Source: Ceratobasidium sp. AG-K (lineage: Eukaryota; Basidiomycota; Agaricomycetes; Cantharellales; Ceratobasidiaceae). From it: 64,000 bases of DNA. Location: the NCBI GenBank assembly GCA_037039685.1, contig JAWNGF010000007.1, forward strand, positions 1,054,001 through 1,118,000, given 5' to 3'. Positions 35,172-45,621 of the stretch are shown piece after piece. Both the position numbers and the translations under genes were made by a program. Below the pieces are notes generated by a model, which was not told where the DNA came from, made no database searches, and worked only from the letters and a program-made list of their open reading frames with translations. Within the stretch, counting starts at the first letter, position 1. Each line of letters begins with the position of its first letter.

Positions 35172-35175
35172 AACC

Positions 35176-35455
35176 TGTTGAGATTAGCGCGTCATGCCAA
35201 GCTAAAGAGAATGTATCTCAGCTTGTGCTACATGGAAGTAGAGAACTTTGTATATACCTAAAGAGAATGTATCTACAGGTATATCATGAGCAACATAGAT
35301 AGAAAAGAAACAACAAAAACATACCTCAGCTTGTGCTACGTGGAAGTAGAGAACTGAGGTTGGAATGCCTCAACATGACACCTTTAACAAACTGTCGCGG
35401 AAACATCTAAGTCACATGATTATATGCTATACTACGTGAGACTGAAATTCCAACA
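35176..35455 (-). repeat. Copia 5' LTR (right copy)
   Basis: 280 bp; flanked on the right by the target-site copy tacct (35456-35460). Seven sites that are CpG in the left LTR are TpG or CpA here. Confidence 0.92.
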
Positions 35456-35460
35456 TACCT

Positions 35461-35976
35461 GAGAGTAGTTGTGCCTCCCACAACTCTTCTGGGATCAGTG
35501 TGTATCTTTTACAGAATAAAATAGTAATCTTGATGTTCTCTGAGGACAGCGGGACGAGCATGGATGCTAGCTGGTAACTCTCCGAAAAGTACGAAGGGGA
35601 AGCAAGCTGGGAGAACAGAAGGGTGTTAGACGCCGTACTGCCAAACAAAACTCACAGCACAGACAAATTGAATGAATGCGGGTAAAAGCAGGGGATGTTG
35701 ATGAACCCGAGCAAACCGGGTGACCATATGCGAATTGTCTGTCGATACGCGTATGATAATACAACTCCTATGGAAGGATTCTACCGCAAACTCTGATGAA
35801 TGAAATACCACAATTGTCCACAGCCCTACTGAGAACTGCTGAGACTACTCAATAGCGCTATGCGCATATACTATTGACGAGTCAGCACCCTTCTCTCAGT
35901 TATATCGATATTCGAATATTCAACTTCCCATTTCATATAATATACATGCAGTTAATTACTTTTCCCAACCTTTCCT
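35461..35976. other. Short intergenic region downstream of GH3
   Basis: No supported gene. Presumed 3' region of the GH3 gene at its right end; short frames only. Confidence 0.4.
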
Positions 35977-38900
35977 TTACAACCAATCGAAAGACTGCTT
36001 CAGACTAATCTCGGCCGTGAGTCCGGCCTCAGCGCTATTAGGGGCTGCGATAATCTCAAAGTCTCCCGCCTCGGCAACCCAGAGACCCTCACCGTCCTTG
36101 CCCTCGCCGGCCCAGTCATCAAAGTAGGCAAATGCATACTTGTCGAGAATGATGGTGACCGTTTCAGACTTGCCGGGCTCGAGAGTCGAGGTTTTGGCGA
36201 AACCTTTGAGTTCTCTGACTGGCCGGTCAAGGCGAGATACAAGATCGCGGACGTAAACTTGGCTGTATAGGGGCAAACTGGTTAGAATCAGCCAACGTGA
36301 AATCGTAGGCGATGCTTACACAACATCGCGTCCGGCTACTTTGCCAGTATTCTTGACGGTGACCGAAGCTTTGACAGTGCTATCCTTGCCAATCTCTCCA
36401 GAAACTTTCAAGTCCGAGTGCTCGAACTGGGTATATCTACACTAATATTTAGCTTGGTTTATGTCTCAGCCAGTTGATACGTACGAGAGACCATATCCGA
36501 AGGGGAACAATACGTCCTTCTTGAAGGTCTGATAGTGCCTGTATCCGACAAACACGCCCTCGGCTGCAATAGAACACATAAGTAAGAGCTCGAGTCTCAA
36601 TATTCCTTGACTTACAGTACAGAACCTTGCCGTTTTGACCTGGGAAGTTGAGGTACGATGGCGCGTCTTCGTCTCTCTAATTACCGATATTCGTCAATTA
36701 CCCTCATACAAAGCATATCTAGCCAACCCACAATCGGGAAAGTAAGGGGTAGCTTGGAGCTGGGGTTGATTTTTCCAAACAAGACATCTGCGAGGCCATT
36801 TCCAGCTTCACCGCCCGAGTAGAAGGACTGGACGATCGTCGAGGCCGAGTCGATCCAAGGAAGGGCAACGGGGGTACCGCTGATAATCACCACCACAGTG
36901 TTCTTGTTGGCTTCGAGAACAGCCGAGACGAGTTTGTTGGTGGCTCGAGGAAGCTCCATATTGGCGCGGTCGTAGCCCTCAGACTCCCAATCTGTTGCAG
37001 ATTAGACATGGGTGCTTTGAATTGAAAGGGCCGAACATACCGTTGTTGAGACCGACAACCAAGACAACCTTGTCAACCTTCTTTGCAAGGTCCACAGCCT
37101 CCTTGACACCCTCGTCATCGCTGAAAACACGCGCACCTCCCCATCGGCAGCCTCCACGGCTGTCACTGGACAAGGATCCGGCTCCAATTTGGCTAAAGCC
37201 GAGAGAGCGCGCGGCAACGGGACTTGTGAACTGAAGTACAATTTCGGCAGGCTTTCCAGCTTCCAGTTCGACGGTGCCGCAAACTTCAACAGTTCCGGTC
37301 ATGAAGAATACATCTGAGAAGCAGGTCAGTCGACATGCGAAGGGCGGGAAACTGCGAGGACATACGTCCGGGAACGGGGTTGGACGAGTTGTCAACAATC
37401 TTCTTGCCATTAACATAGATATCGACAAGGCCAGTGGCAGCTGCGCCAAACTCGTACTACCAATGGGTTCTGTCAGCATGCGTGCGAATAGAACCCCAAG
37501 GCACGTACCTTGCCCGATATCGAGGGAGTGAAATATGCAGTCAGAGTAGCCCAGCACGCTTGTGCGAGGACCTATCATTCGAAATCAGTAGGTAATTTAG
37601 GAGATCGGTCAAGGCAATCGACTCACATTATCACCTGGCAAGTTGTCGTTGAAGAACGCAAACGATGTCGTGGCCCTGGTATAATGAACTCGCTTTGCGC
37701 TAGGGTTCTTGAGCGGATCCTCGTTGAACCACTCGATGTCGTAACCTGGCTGGCCATCCTTGGTCTTCAAGTCCTTGTCACCCAAGAGCGGCGACTCCTT
37801 GTGTGCGTGCGCGCCAATGGTGTGGTGTACCTGGGCTCCTGGTAGAGCAGCCTTGATGCCCTCGTAAGCGGTGGTGTGCCTATAAGGTCGCAGGTTGGCG
37901 GATCCACCACCAGAAAATACGGGAGCATCTGCGTTGGGGCCAATAACGGCGATAGAGGTCTCGGAGGTGGAGAGAGGGAGAAGGTTTGCCGAGTTTTTGA
38001 GGAGGACGTTGGCGCTCTAGTACTCACGATTAGATTTATGATTGGTAGATGGAAATTTGGCACATACCCCTGCAGCCTGACGCAGCAAGTCAACAGTTGC
38101 TTGCTTAGCTTCACCAGTCTCTTCGGCGTCTTCAGGGATTCCAGAGGCGGAAACTTTATTGATCAGTCCCAAGACCTATCGGGACGTCAGCAAGAGAAAA
38201 CTTACGCACTCTTGAGTACGTACCTGCCGCACACGCGCGTCAATCTCGGCGACGCGAATCTTTTGCGAGACGACACATCGTTGCAGAGCATCAGCGCGCC
38301 ACGTCGGCGGACCCTATATGCGGCCTAGTTAGGAAATAATTGATCGGGAGCAGTTGGCTTTGCTCACAGGCATCTCCAGATCAAGGCCGGCCTTGATGGA
38401 CGCGTCCGCAGAGTACGTGCCATACCAGTCAGACATGATCATTCCGTCCCAGCCCCATTGCTTGCGCAGAACAGTGTCCAGAAGGCTATAGACAATGTTA
38501 GGTTACACGCATTATACACGGATTTGGCTTACTATTTGTTCTCAGACGCGTGTAATCCTATCACAATCACATGAGTGATCTATTTAGATAACGCATCAAG
38601 CCAAGACTTACCATTCACACGGTTATATGCAGTCATCACTGCCCATGGCGCGGTCTCCGGATCACGAATCGCCAACTCGAACGGACGAAGGTAAATCTCG
38701 CGCAACGCACGGGTCGAGAGCTCGGCTGCAACAACGGTCAGTAAGCGTGCCACGTAAAACGCAACAAAACTCACACGACATGGACATGCGCTCAAACTCG
38801 GAATCGTTGGTCACATAGTGTTTGATCGTGGCCGAGACACCCTCGGACTGGACACCCTTGATGAATGCGCGGGCAAGTGTACCGGACAAGAGCGGATCTT

Positions 38901-39480
38901 CAGAGTAGGATTCGAAGCCGCGTCCGCCTAGGGGTGAGCGTTGGATGTTGATGGTCGGGCCGAGGAGAACGTGGGCTCCTGTACAGGTAATATGGTCAGT
39001 GATAGCGTCTGGAGGCCGGGAAATGAACTCGCCTTTGTCTTTGCAGTCCAAAGCGATGCTCTGGCCGACTTTTTGGAGGAACTCGGGGTCCCAAGACGAG
39101 GCAAGACCAGTCGCGGCCGGGAAGCACGCAGCCGGGACACCTTCGAAGACTACATGCGACAAAAGATTAAAACGACCCAACTCCCCCCTGACATGCACAG
39201 CTCACACTTGGTTCCGCGAGCTCCATTAGGCCCATCCGTAAACTAGAAACACGATAAGACATTTCCCCAATCGCACACCACCATACTCACACGAAGGGAC
39301 GGAACGCCAAGACGAGGGACAGCAAACGTATGCCACTACAAGCGGTCAGTATCCCGACGGTTCACCGAAAATCTCGCCACCGACGTTATCAATACCAGCA
39401 AGCAAACGAGTCTTTTCGTCCAACGAGAGCTTGGAAATCACATCCTCGACATCGAGGGCCTTGAACGGACGCGGGGCCAT
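35977..39480 (-). CDS. Beta-glucosidase, glycoside hydrolase family 3 with PA14 and fibronectin-III-like domains
   Basis: Hydrolyses terminal beta-glucosides (cellobiose and aryl glucosides). Start ATG 39480 ([20 protein letters not shown]); no signal peptide, so probably intracellular. GH3-[76 protein letters not shown] and the nucleophile Asp in [15 protein letters not shown]3-C begins [23 protein letters not shown]14 insertion follows ([35 protein letters not shown]). Then [54 protein letters not shown], and a C-terminal FnIII-like domain ending QSFDWL. About 15 short introns. Two splice sites are unusual: a GC-AG intron is possible near 39028, and a GTCGGT donor follows GIDN. No frameshift found, in contrast to several neighbours. 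Confidence 0.95.
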
Positions 39481-40046
39481 GACAAGTAAAGAGATGGGGC
39501 AATGGGGAACTCGGCGCCATCCCCCATCTTTTATACGCTCCCACACATCAATTGTCCGGCGACGATACAGGCTAGGCGACGCTGCCGGCTGATTGAGAAA
39601 TCAATCATGGGACCATACGCTCTCCCAGAATGTACCGGTCCTGCTCGGAGAATCCTCGGGAAGCTTCCGAAATGATATGAAGGTAAAGTATATGCACGTT
39701 ATTTGTTTCGTTTTGCTCGGAGAATATCGTGGGTTGGTAATAAAGGTGCTTGGTCACCCGTCCACCGGTGTTTTTCGAGAGGATGGCTGCTGCGAGTTGT
39801 GGCCAAGCTCGTGTGCGAGGAGCGGCCCGCGGAGCTGACCTGTGTGTGTCCGAAGCTGAAGAATATGAGTGCATGTATAATTGATATCCGGGGGGCGACC
39901 AATAGCCCAGCGGACGCGATTAGGGGTCAGTACCTCAACGCATGATTCATGTCGTGATCGGCGTGGCGTGCTCTGATGTCCCAAAATGACCACGTCGCCG
40001 AACAATGGAGGTCTGTCACAAGTATTTCAGTGAAAGATAGTCTCCA
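39481..40046. other. Intergenic: GH3 promoter and DCN1 3' region
   Basis: No gene supported; the frames on both strands (39593-40005) are mutually antisense shadows. Confidence 0.4.
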
Positions 40047-41463
40047 TTAATCTATATCACCGCAGCGTGAGATGCAAGACACGTATGCGTGAGTCCATAT
40101 CCTAAGTGCCCCACCCTGAATCCGCTCCTTTGCCCAATCTACAAAATCATCGATCGTCGAAGGCCACGCAGCTGTACCACGTATTAGCACTGTATACTCA
40201 AGCTTTATGAAACCCACCTTCGAGATCGTGGTTCTCGAACTTCTCGTCGATCGTCTTGATAAACTCGGGGAGCTAGAGACCGAGCAATATGGTCAAATCG
40301 GGTATAGGCGCACAAGTAGGACATTCAGAGGCGCTCTGAATGACCGATGCAAACGTACCATTGCCCAAGTATCCTTGCTAACCCCCTTTCCGCCCTTGTC
40401 GTTCAAAAACTCAAACCACCACTGCGTGTACTCTGACTTCCATCCGTTTCGGGGTAGCGCCGATCCAGAGAGTCCGATGTCTAGTAGCAGTCCCCAAAAC
40501 GCAATCGCCGTCTCGGTCGCTTCACGTCATGTAAGTATTTCGAATTGGAATTGAGTATAAATGAGTCTTGTGTACGTACATATACTCCTCGCACCCTCTA
40601 CCCTCGCGAAATTAAATGTGTAGGTGTATACTTTGTTAAAGTATACGTTGGGTCTTCGGATAGTTTTTGTCGTAGCTTTGCGATGGATTCTTTCATGGCG
40701 GGTATGGTGTCGCATCTACGCATTTCAGTTGACAAGTCGAGGTTCGGTCATAGGTAATGGCCGGGCAGTAAAGGTAATAACCAGGCAGTGACCGGTTAAT
40801 AATGAGAATGACTGGGTTAGTAAAGGTAACGGTATTACAAGGACTGGAACGCACCCAAGTCTCTTCCAGCCATCCAGAAACCCAGCCCGCTCCCACTGAC
40901 CGACCGAGGGCGACTTGAGCTCACACGCGACGGCGAGGAGGGATACGTCTCGGGGTCTACCTCGAGGTCTGTGCACCATCGGATCGTGCCGTCGATACCG
41001 ATCGTGTCCGAGCCCGCATCTTCCAGCACGTCAGTACTCAGAAATGCGAATAAACACAAGAAGCAAGTAGCAAGTAAACAGATTGAATGGGTGGCGAACG
41101 AATGCGTGAATAAGTGGCACACAACCCACGAAACAAGTGCAAGAACCACGAAACACGAGTAGACTCACCTTTATACTGATCAAACAGCTGCCCAAGTTTC
41201 TGCACCGACACTGGAGGCGGTGCGTCCGCCAAGCCCTGATAATACCCATCCACAGCAGCGTCGAGTCGGTAATTATGCTTCTTGAGCGCCGAAAGAGCCT
41301 GTTCCTTGCTACTCCACGTCACTTCACGTCCACACACAAACACCCAACCCACCTCGCATCGGTAATAGCCTGAACTGGGCGACGAGAGCGTCCCGTTGTG
41401 TACTCGACAGGCGTGAACTCTACCCAATCAGTGGCCGTCTAGTCGAGAGTGGGCACTCACCAT
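40047..41463 (-). CDS. DCN1: DCN1-like cullin neddylation co-E3 (UBA-like + PONY domain)
   Basis: Promotes NEDD8/Rub1 transfer to cullins, activating SCF-type ubiquitin ligases. The ATG at 41463 is followed directly by an intron (gtgagt to gtag), so exon 1 is only the start codon. Then SSRLSSTQRDALVAQF and QAITDASSKEQALSALKKHN (UBA-like), VQKLGQLFDQYK, DTIGIDGTIRWCTDLEVDPE, DVSLLAVACELKSPSVGQW, GFLDGWKRLG, IPAMKESIAKLRQKLSEDPT, VYTYTFNFARVEGARS, TAIAFWGLLLDIGLSGSAL, GVSKDTWAM, IKTIDEKFENHDLEAAWPST and IDDFVDWAKERI. Two one-base deletions are needed to keep frame: near 41372 (TTCAG for TTCCAG) and at 40638-40640 (TTT for TTTT). Assignment is secure because the PONY motifs are collinear. Confidence 0.88.
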
Positions 41464-41560
41464 CTTGGAGCGATAGAGGAATAAACAAGAGACAAGAAAG
41501 GTAGCAAAGATGGCGAGGGTGAACTGATTAGCCAGATGAGCGTCAAACGTCTTGGGATCT
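41464..41560. promoter_or_regulatory. Short bidirectional promoter between DCN1 and the hypothetical gene
   Basis: The two start codons are only about 70-100 bp apart and point away from each other, so both genes must share this region. No TATA box visible. Confidence 0.5.
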
Positions 41561-42707
41561 ATGTTGGCGGCGATAGTGGTCGTGGGGTGAGTCGAGCCGC
41601 CGGGTTACGTAATGGGCATTGGCGGTGCTGCGGTTATTCTTGTCCACCATGTCGGTCGAGGGGTCGTCTACGCGGTTTCTGGTGTCTACGTGGGTCTACT
41701 AACGTCGCCGAGTGTGGTGCTAATTGGGGTGTAGGTCAGATATCCTCGAAGGCGGACAAAAAGTGTACATTCGGGATGAAAAGACGGGAGACATCAAATG
41801 GACCAAGGTCAGTCTTTTGCTGGTTTGCTTCTCACGCTCACACGACCCAGACACGGACGCTAGCACACAAGGAGATCATCGATGAGTTGTATTCTGGAGA
41901 CTCGGTCGCGTACTCGATCCACCGCCCGACACGGGGATGGTACATCCAAGTCCGATCCCGCACCTCTTCGTTTCTGCTCGCCCCGGACCCACTGGTCGAT
42001 CCACAGAGCCAGGACGCAGACTCGGAACTCGTCATTCAGTTTCCTGTAAAGCCTAAAGAGGTCGAGCCGACGAGTGGACTGGAAGCTCAAGACGAGTACT
42101 CGTTCCCGCCCACACCTTCGATTAAATCTCCACCCCCAGGACGACCGACTTCAACCCCAACCTCGGCTTCACTAGATCTACCACCAGCAGAACCACACAC
42201 GGACCCACTGCGCTCACCCGACCCACCCCAACCTAACCCTCCCAACCCGCTCAACCAACACAAACTGTGACTTTGCACTTTGCACCCACTCCACCCCCAA
42301 CGCTCCCCACCAAACCCACGTTTTCACGGTCCTACGCGTCGGGTCTGTGGCGCGTCGTGGCCAACGCAGTGTTCAGCCCTCCAAGACGGTCCTTTGTCCT
42401 CTCGTCGCGTTCAGGTGCAAAGATGGGTGGGTCCATTCCAACGCCCATGCTCGAGACGGCTGTGGCGGGGCGGGTGCCGGTCGTCACGTATACAGATACC
42501 ACACCCGTGTTTTCCGTGTCCCAGATGACGGGGGTATTAGAACTCGACTTGAGTGCGGTGGGAGACGATGCGGACGTGGGGTTGCTCGTCACAGCCGCCA
42601 TGGCATATCTTGATTTTCTAGGAGACCGAGAGGTACGTTCTCCGCCTACTCCCAAAGACCGACTAACTGGGTTACAGGGCTACATTGCAGCCGCCAACGG
42701 TGGTTAA
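41561..42707 (+). CDS. Conserved-looking hypothetical protein with disordered middle
   Basis: I choose ATG 41561 because MLAAIVVVG splices (donor at 41587, acceptor 41734) in frame into SDILEGGQKVYIRDEKTGDI. An upstream ATG at 41536 is possible. The N-terminal globular part (TRTLAHKEIIDELYSGDSVA, RPTRGWYIQVRSRTSSF) is followed by a Pro/Ser-rich linker. The C-terminal part holds SRSYASGLWRVVANAVFSPP, LSSRSGAKMGGSIPTPMLET and MTGVLELDLSAVGDD, ending YIAAANGG. A one-base deletion at 42255-42256 (CC for CCC) breaks the linker frame. The retained first intron also contains a hydrophobic open frame in the same phase, so a membrane-anchored isoform is possible. I do not recognise the family. Confidence 0.6.
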
Positions 42708-42857
42708 CTGAATCACGCTTTCGATGTGTGTATATGTATCCAGTCACATGTATTATACCTACCGTATCTCGATTCAAGGACTAATCAACGGACTTGCCTA
42801 ATCGCGGACAGTTTCAAATCAAGAATACATATTATCCATTATCTCTAAATCTACAAT

Positions 42858-44179
42858 CTACTCAAACACCCACCCCGCATCCCCAAGCAACACATTATCA
42901 ATCAACCGCGTCCTCCCCACCCACAACGCCCCACTCAAAATCACCGCCGGGCCCTTTTCCCCACCCGCCCTCAACTCTTCCGGGACGACCTCCAACGTGA
43001 CCGGATCGTTCATCTCGATATAATCCAACCGCATCGTCACACCCTCGGCGCGCGCCGCAACCTCGTCCACAACCGCTCGCCCAGCAGCCAACGCATCCGA
43101 CCGCGACGCACCCGCATACCACGCTGCCTGCACGGCTCCAAGCGCCCGTCGAAGCGTAGGCGCCACAGCCCTCTCCTGCGCACTCAAATACGCATTCCGG
43201 GAACTCAGCGCCAATCCCTCGACCTGCCCCGCTCCCTCTTCGCTAGTCACGACCTCCTCCTCTCTAACAGTCTTGACAACCCTCACCCTCACTCCCATAC
43301 ACAAATCCCGCACCATCCCACGCATCAACAACGCCTGCTGAATATCCTTTTGCCCGAAATAGACTCGGGTGGGGAGGACGGCGTTCAACAACTTGGTGAC
43401 GACGGTTGCGACGCCCCGAAAGAATGTGGGCCGGGACTTGCCTTCCATTTGGCTGGCTAGGGAGGGTGGGGGGAGGACGTAGGTTCCGAGTTGGGTGCTG
43501 TGCGACAGGCCAGAGGGGTACATCTCGGATGTAGGGGGGAGGAAGACTGCGACTGGGGGACGACTGGGAGAGTCGGTCGAGTAGAGTTTGGAGAGTAGGG
43601 AAACGTCCGAGTCGAGCGTCCTCGGATACGTCGCCAGATCCTCGTGTGGCGCAAACTGCGCGGGGTTGACATAGATCGAAACGACCGTCAGATCATTCTC
43701 CTTTAGCGACTCGCGCACTACCCACCCGTCAGTAAACCAACCGATCAGATCAAGTGAGATGAGACGTACCGAGTGTGATGTGGCCATCGTGCAACGCACC
43801 CATGGTGGGCACGAACCCAACCGTCTTGCCATCCCTAAACGCCTTGTCCCGCCACGACCGCAAATCAGCCAGAGACGTGAAAATGGGAATGTCCGTCTTG
43901 GGGAGGGTGCTGGAGGTCTTGGCGGCTCCGAGCGAGGAAGGACTGATGGACGTAAGTTAGCCTGCAATTCGAAATGAGGAGCCCCACTTACAGCGCGCTC
44001 GACCCAGGTGTCGTTCGAGCAGATGTAGGGGGTTGGGTGTCTTCGGTTGCACGTGTCGGAGCTGGAGGGGGAGAAAATGCCGTCCCGGGGGTGGGATATC
44101 CAGGCAAGGCAGCAGCGTATGCGCGAGTCGAGACGCGCACGGCGCGGTGGAGCGAACCTCGAAGGCGGAGGGCGTGCAT
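42858..44179 (-). CDS. panC: Pantothenate synthetase (pantoate-beta-alanine ligase)
   Basis: Joins pantoate and beta-alanine using ATP, the last step of vitamin B5 synthesis. Start ATG 44179 gives a basic, Arg/Ser-rich leader (MHALRLRGSLHRAVRVSTRA) suggestive of mitochondrial targeting. Two introns: about 43941-43989 after SSAL, and about 43716-43770 after HITL. Motifs in order: IPIFTSLADLRSWRDKAF, the nucleotide-binding GFVPTMGALHDGH (HIGH-type), VSIYVNPAQFAPHEDLATYP, GKSRPTFFRGVATVVTKLLN, RVYFGQKDIQQALLMRGM, GLALSSRNAYLS (KMSKS-like loop), RLDYIEMNDPVTLEVVPEEL, and GRTRLIDNVLLGD. Length and order match the family. No frameshift seen. The gene is head-to-head with IMP1. Confidence 0.93.
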
Positions 44180-44368
44180 GTTTCAAGTCTCAAGTAAAAT
44201 TATTTGAGGTGTATAGTCCAAGAAATAAATCAGTCGTGAGAATGGGCCTATGCAAGATCGTTCGAGGTGGTGGTCGTGAGACAGTTTGAGCTCTCGTCTC
44301 TGGAGCCGCCGGGAAAAAGTGGGTCCGATCTGCCGGAAGCGCTGGCGCTTAGTTTCTTCTTGACCTTG
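44180..44368. promoter_or_regulatory. Bidirectional promoter, panC / IMP1
   Basis: 189 bp separate the two start codons of divergent, both mitochondria-linked, genes. No known operator is recognised. Confidence 0.5.
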
Positions 44369-45022
44369 ATGTCCTTTAAAGCGTTGGTGTATCAACGTTT
44401 GAGACGTATACGCTGGTTGTTACGCAGGTACGTGAATTCGAGTATATTTATCGTGCAAATTCACGAGGGTGGCTAGGTCACTTGCGTAGCCCATTTATTC
44501 ACTCAGCATGTCGCCAACGTCGGAATGGTACGCCCAATCATCAATCCCACCCAACCAAACTCACACCCAAACAGTGCGAAGGAGCCTCGATGCTCCCAAC
44601 ACTAAACGCCCACGGCGACGTCCTCCTCCAAGAATCCATCTCGATGAAACGAAGCCCTCCCCGGCTCGAACGGGGCCAACTTGTGATCAGCATCTCACCC
44701 GTTGACCCCACCCGACTCGTGTGCAAGCGCTTGCTGGGTCTTCCCGGGGACGTCGTGTGCGTGGATCCGACGGACAGTGCGACGAGGCATGTCGAGGTTC
44801 CGCCCGGTCATGTGTGGTTGCAGGGAGATAATTATAATAATTCGAGGGATTCGAGGATTTATGGCCCGGTGCCGATGGGGTTGTTGAGGGCCAGGGTGAT
44901 TGCTAGGGTGAGTTTAAGGCCATCGATTCCCAAGGTATATTAAGCTGATTTTTGTACAGGTTTGGCCATTGTCGGATGCCCAGTGGTTTCGTAACCCGTT
45001 TACATATATCGACGAGGAATAG
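44369..45022 (+). CDS. IMP1: Mitochondrial inner membrane protease subunit 1 (signal peptidase I family)
   Basis: Removes bipartite presequences in the intermembrane space. Start ATG 44369 (MSFKALVYQRLRRIRWLLR, a basic amphipathic leader), then an intron to about 44475. VAHLFTQHVANVGM leads across an intron (44531-44574) into CEGASMLPTLNAHGDVLL with the catalytic Ser, LVCKRLLGLPGDVVCVDP with the catalytic Lys, and the signature VWLQGDNYNNSRDSRIYGPV, PMGLLRARVIARVWPLSDAQ, ending FTYIDEE. A one-base loss near 44486 (GCGTAG for GCGGTAG) is needed to join the leader to VAHLF. All catalytic motifs are intact. Confidence 0.88.
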
Positions 45023-45621
45023 ACTGTGGCATGCCTGGACCTGCGCGAACTACCAGACGAACCGGTTGACCTCGGTACTCTCATTGGATTCGATCCCTAT
45101 TCGTAGATATGACGACTTTGGTAAAACCATGACAGGCCCGGCGCCACTTGGCACTAAGTTTACCACCTGGACGGGCCCGTGGTACTTTCCCACGCTCATA
45201 CAGGAAGAGTGATCTTTGAGGGAGGTACTGTACCATGCATATATACGTGACTTCATACCGTGTGACACAAGTAACTCGAGCGCACGGAGCAAACTATTTT
45301 TCAAGCCCCTATTCCAGCCTGCGCTCGAGTCTCAGAGTCTGGCAGGGCAAGTAGAGCAATGCACGGTGATAACAAGATTTCCGGATTTTATTGAGCAGGA
45401 CATTCCCGACAGAAACCGGTAGTGTTGACAGAATGATCCGTGGGTAGTAGGATATAGCGGTTTGAACTCTCTAGGCCGGGTCACTTGAGTGATAGTCAGG
45501 AAGAATCATCGATATGCCACCTTTGGCCTTGATAGATGACTTCGGCTTTTGCCGATCTATTTCAGCCTTTTGGCTCTGTCAGTAATTTCACTTACATAAA
45601 TTCAGTGAATTTGATTGCATA
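45023..45621. other. Intergenic, no firm gene
   Basis: Short frames only: a 84-codon minus frame at 45050-45304 and overlapping plus frames. An ATG at 45514 with MPPLALIDDFGFCRS may be the start of the next gene but the join is unclear. Confidence 0.35.

Larger units (their letters stand above)
23614..35455 (-). mobile_element. Ty1/copia LTR retrotransposon, degenerate, split by a nested Ty3/gypsy element
   Basis: Both ends carry a 280-bp LTR beginning tgttgagattag and ending ttccaaca (TG...CA), flanked by the 5-bp duplication tacct (23609-23613 and 35456-35460). The element is transcribed on the minus strand: gag at the right, then zinc knuckle, protease, integrase, reverse transcriptase and RNase H at the left, the Pseudoviridae order. 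Removing the nested element leaves about 4.9 kb, a normal copia length. The two LTRs differ at about nine positions, all transitions, most of them CpG to TpG/CpA in the right LTR. Catalytic Asp codons have become Asn, so it is non-autonomous. Confidence 0.95.
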
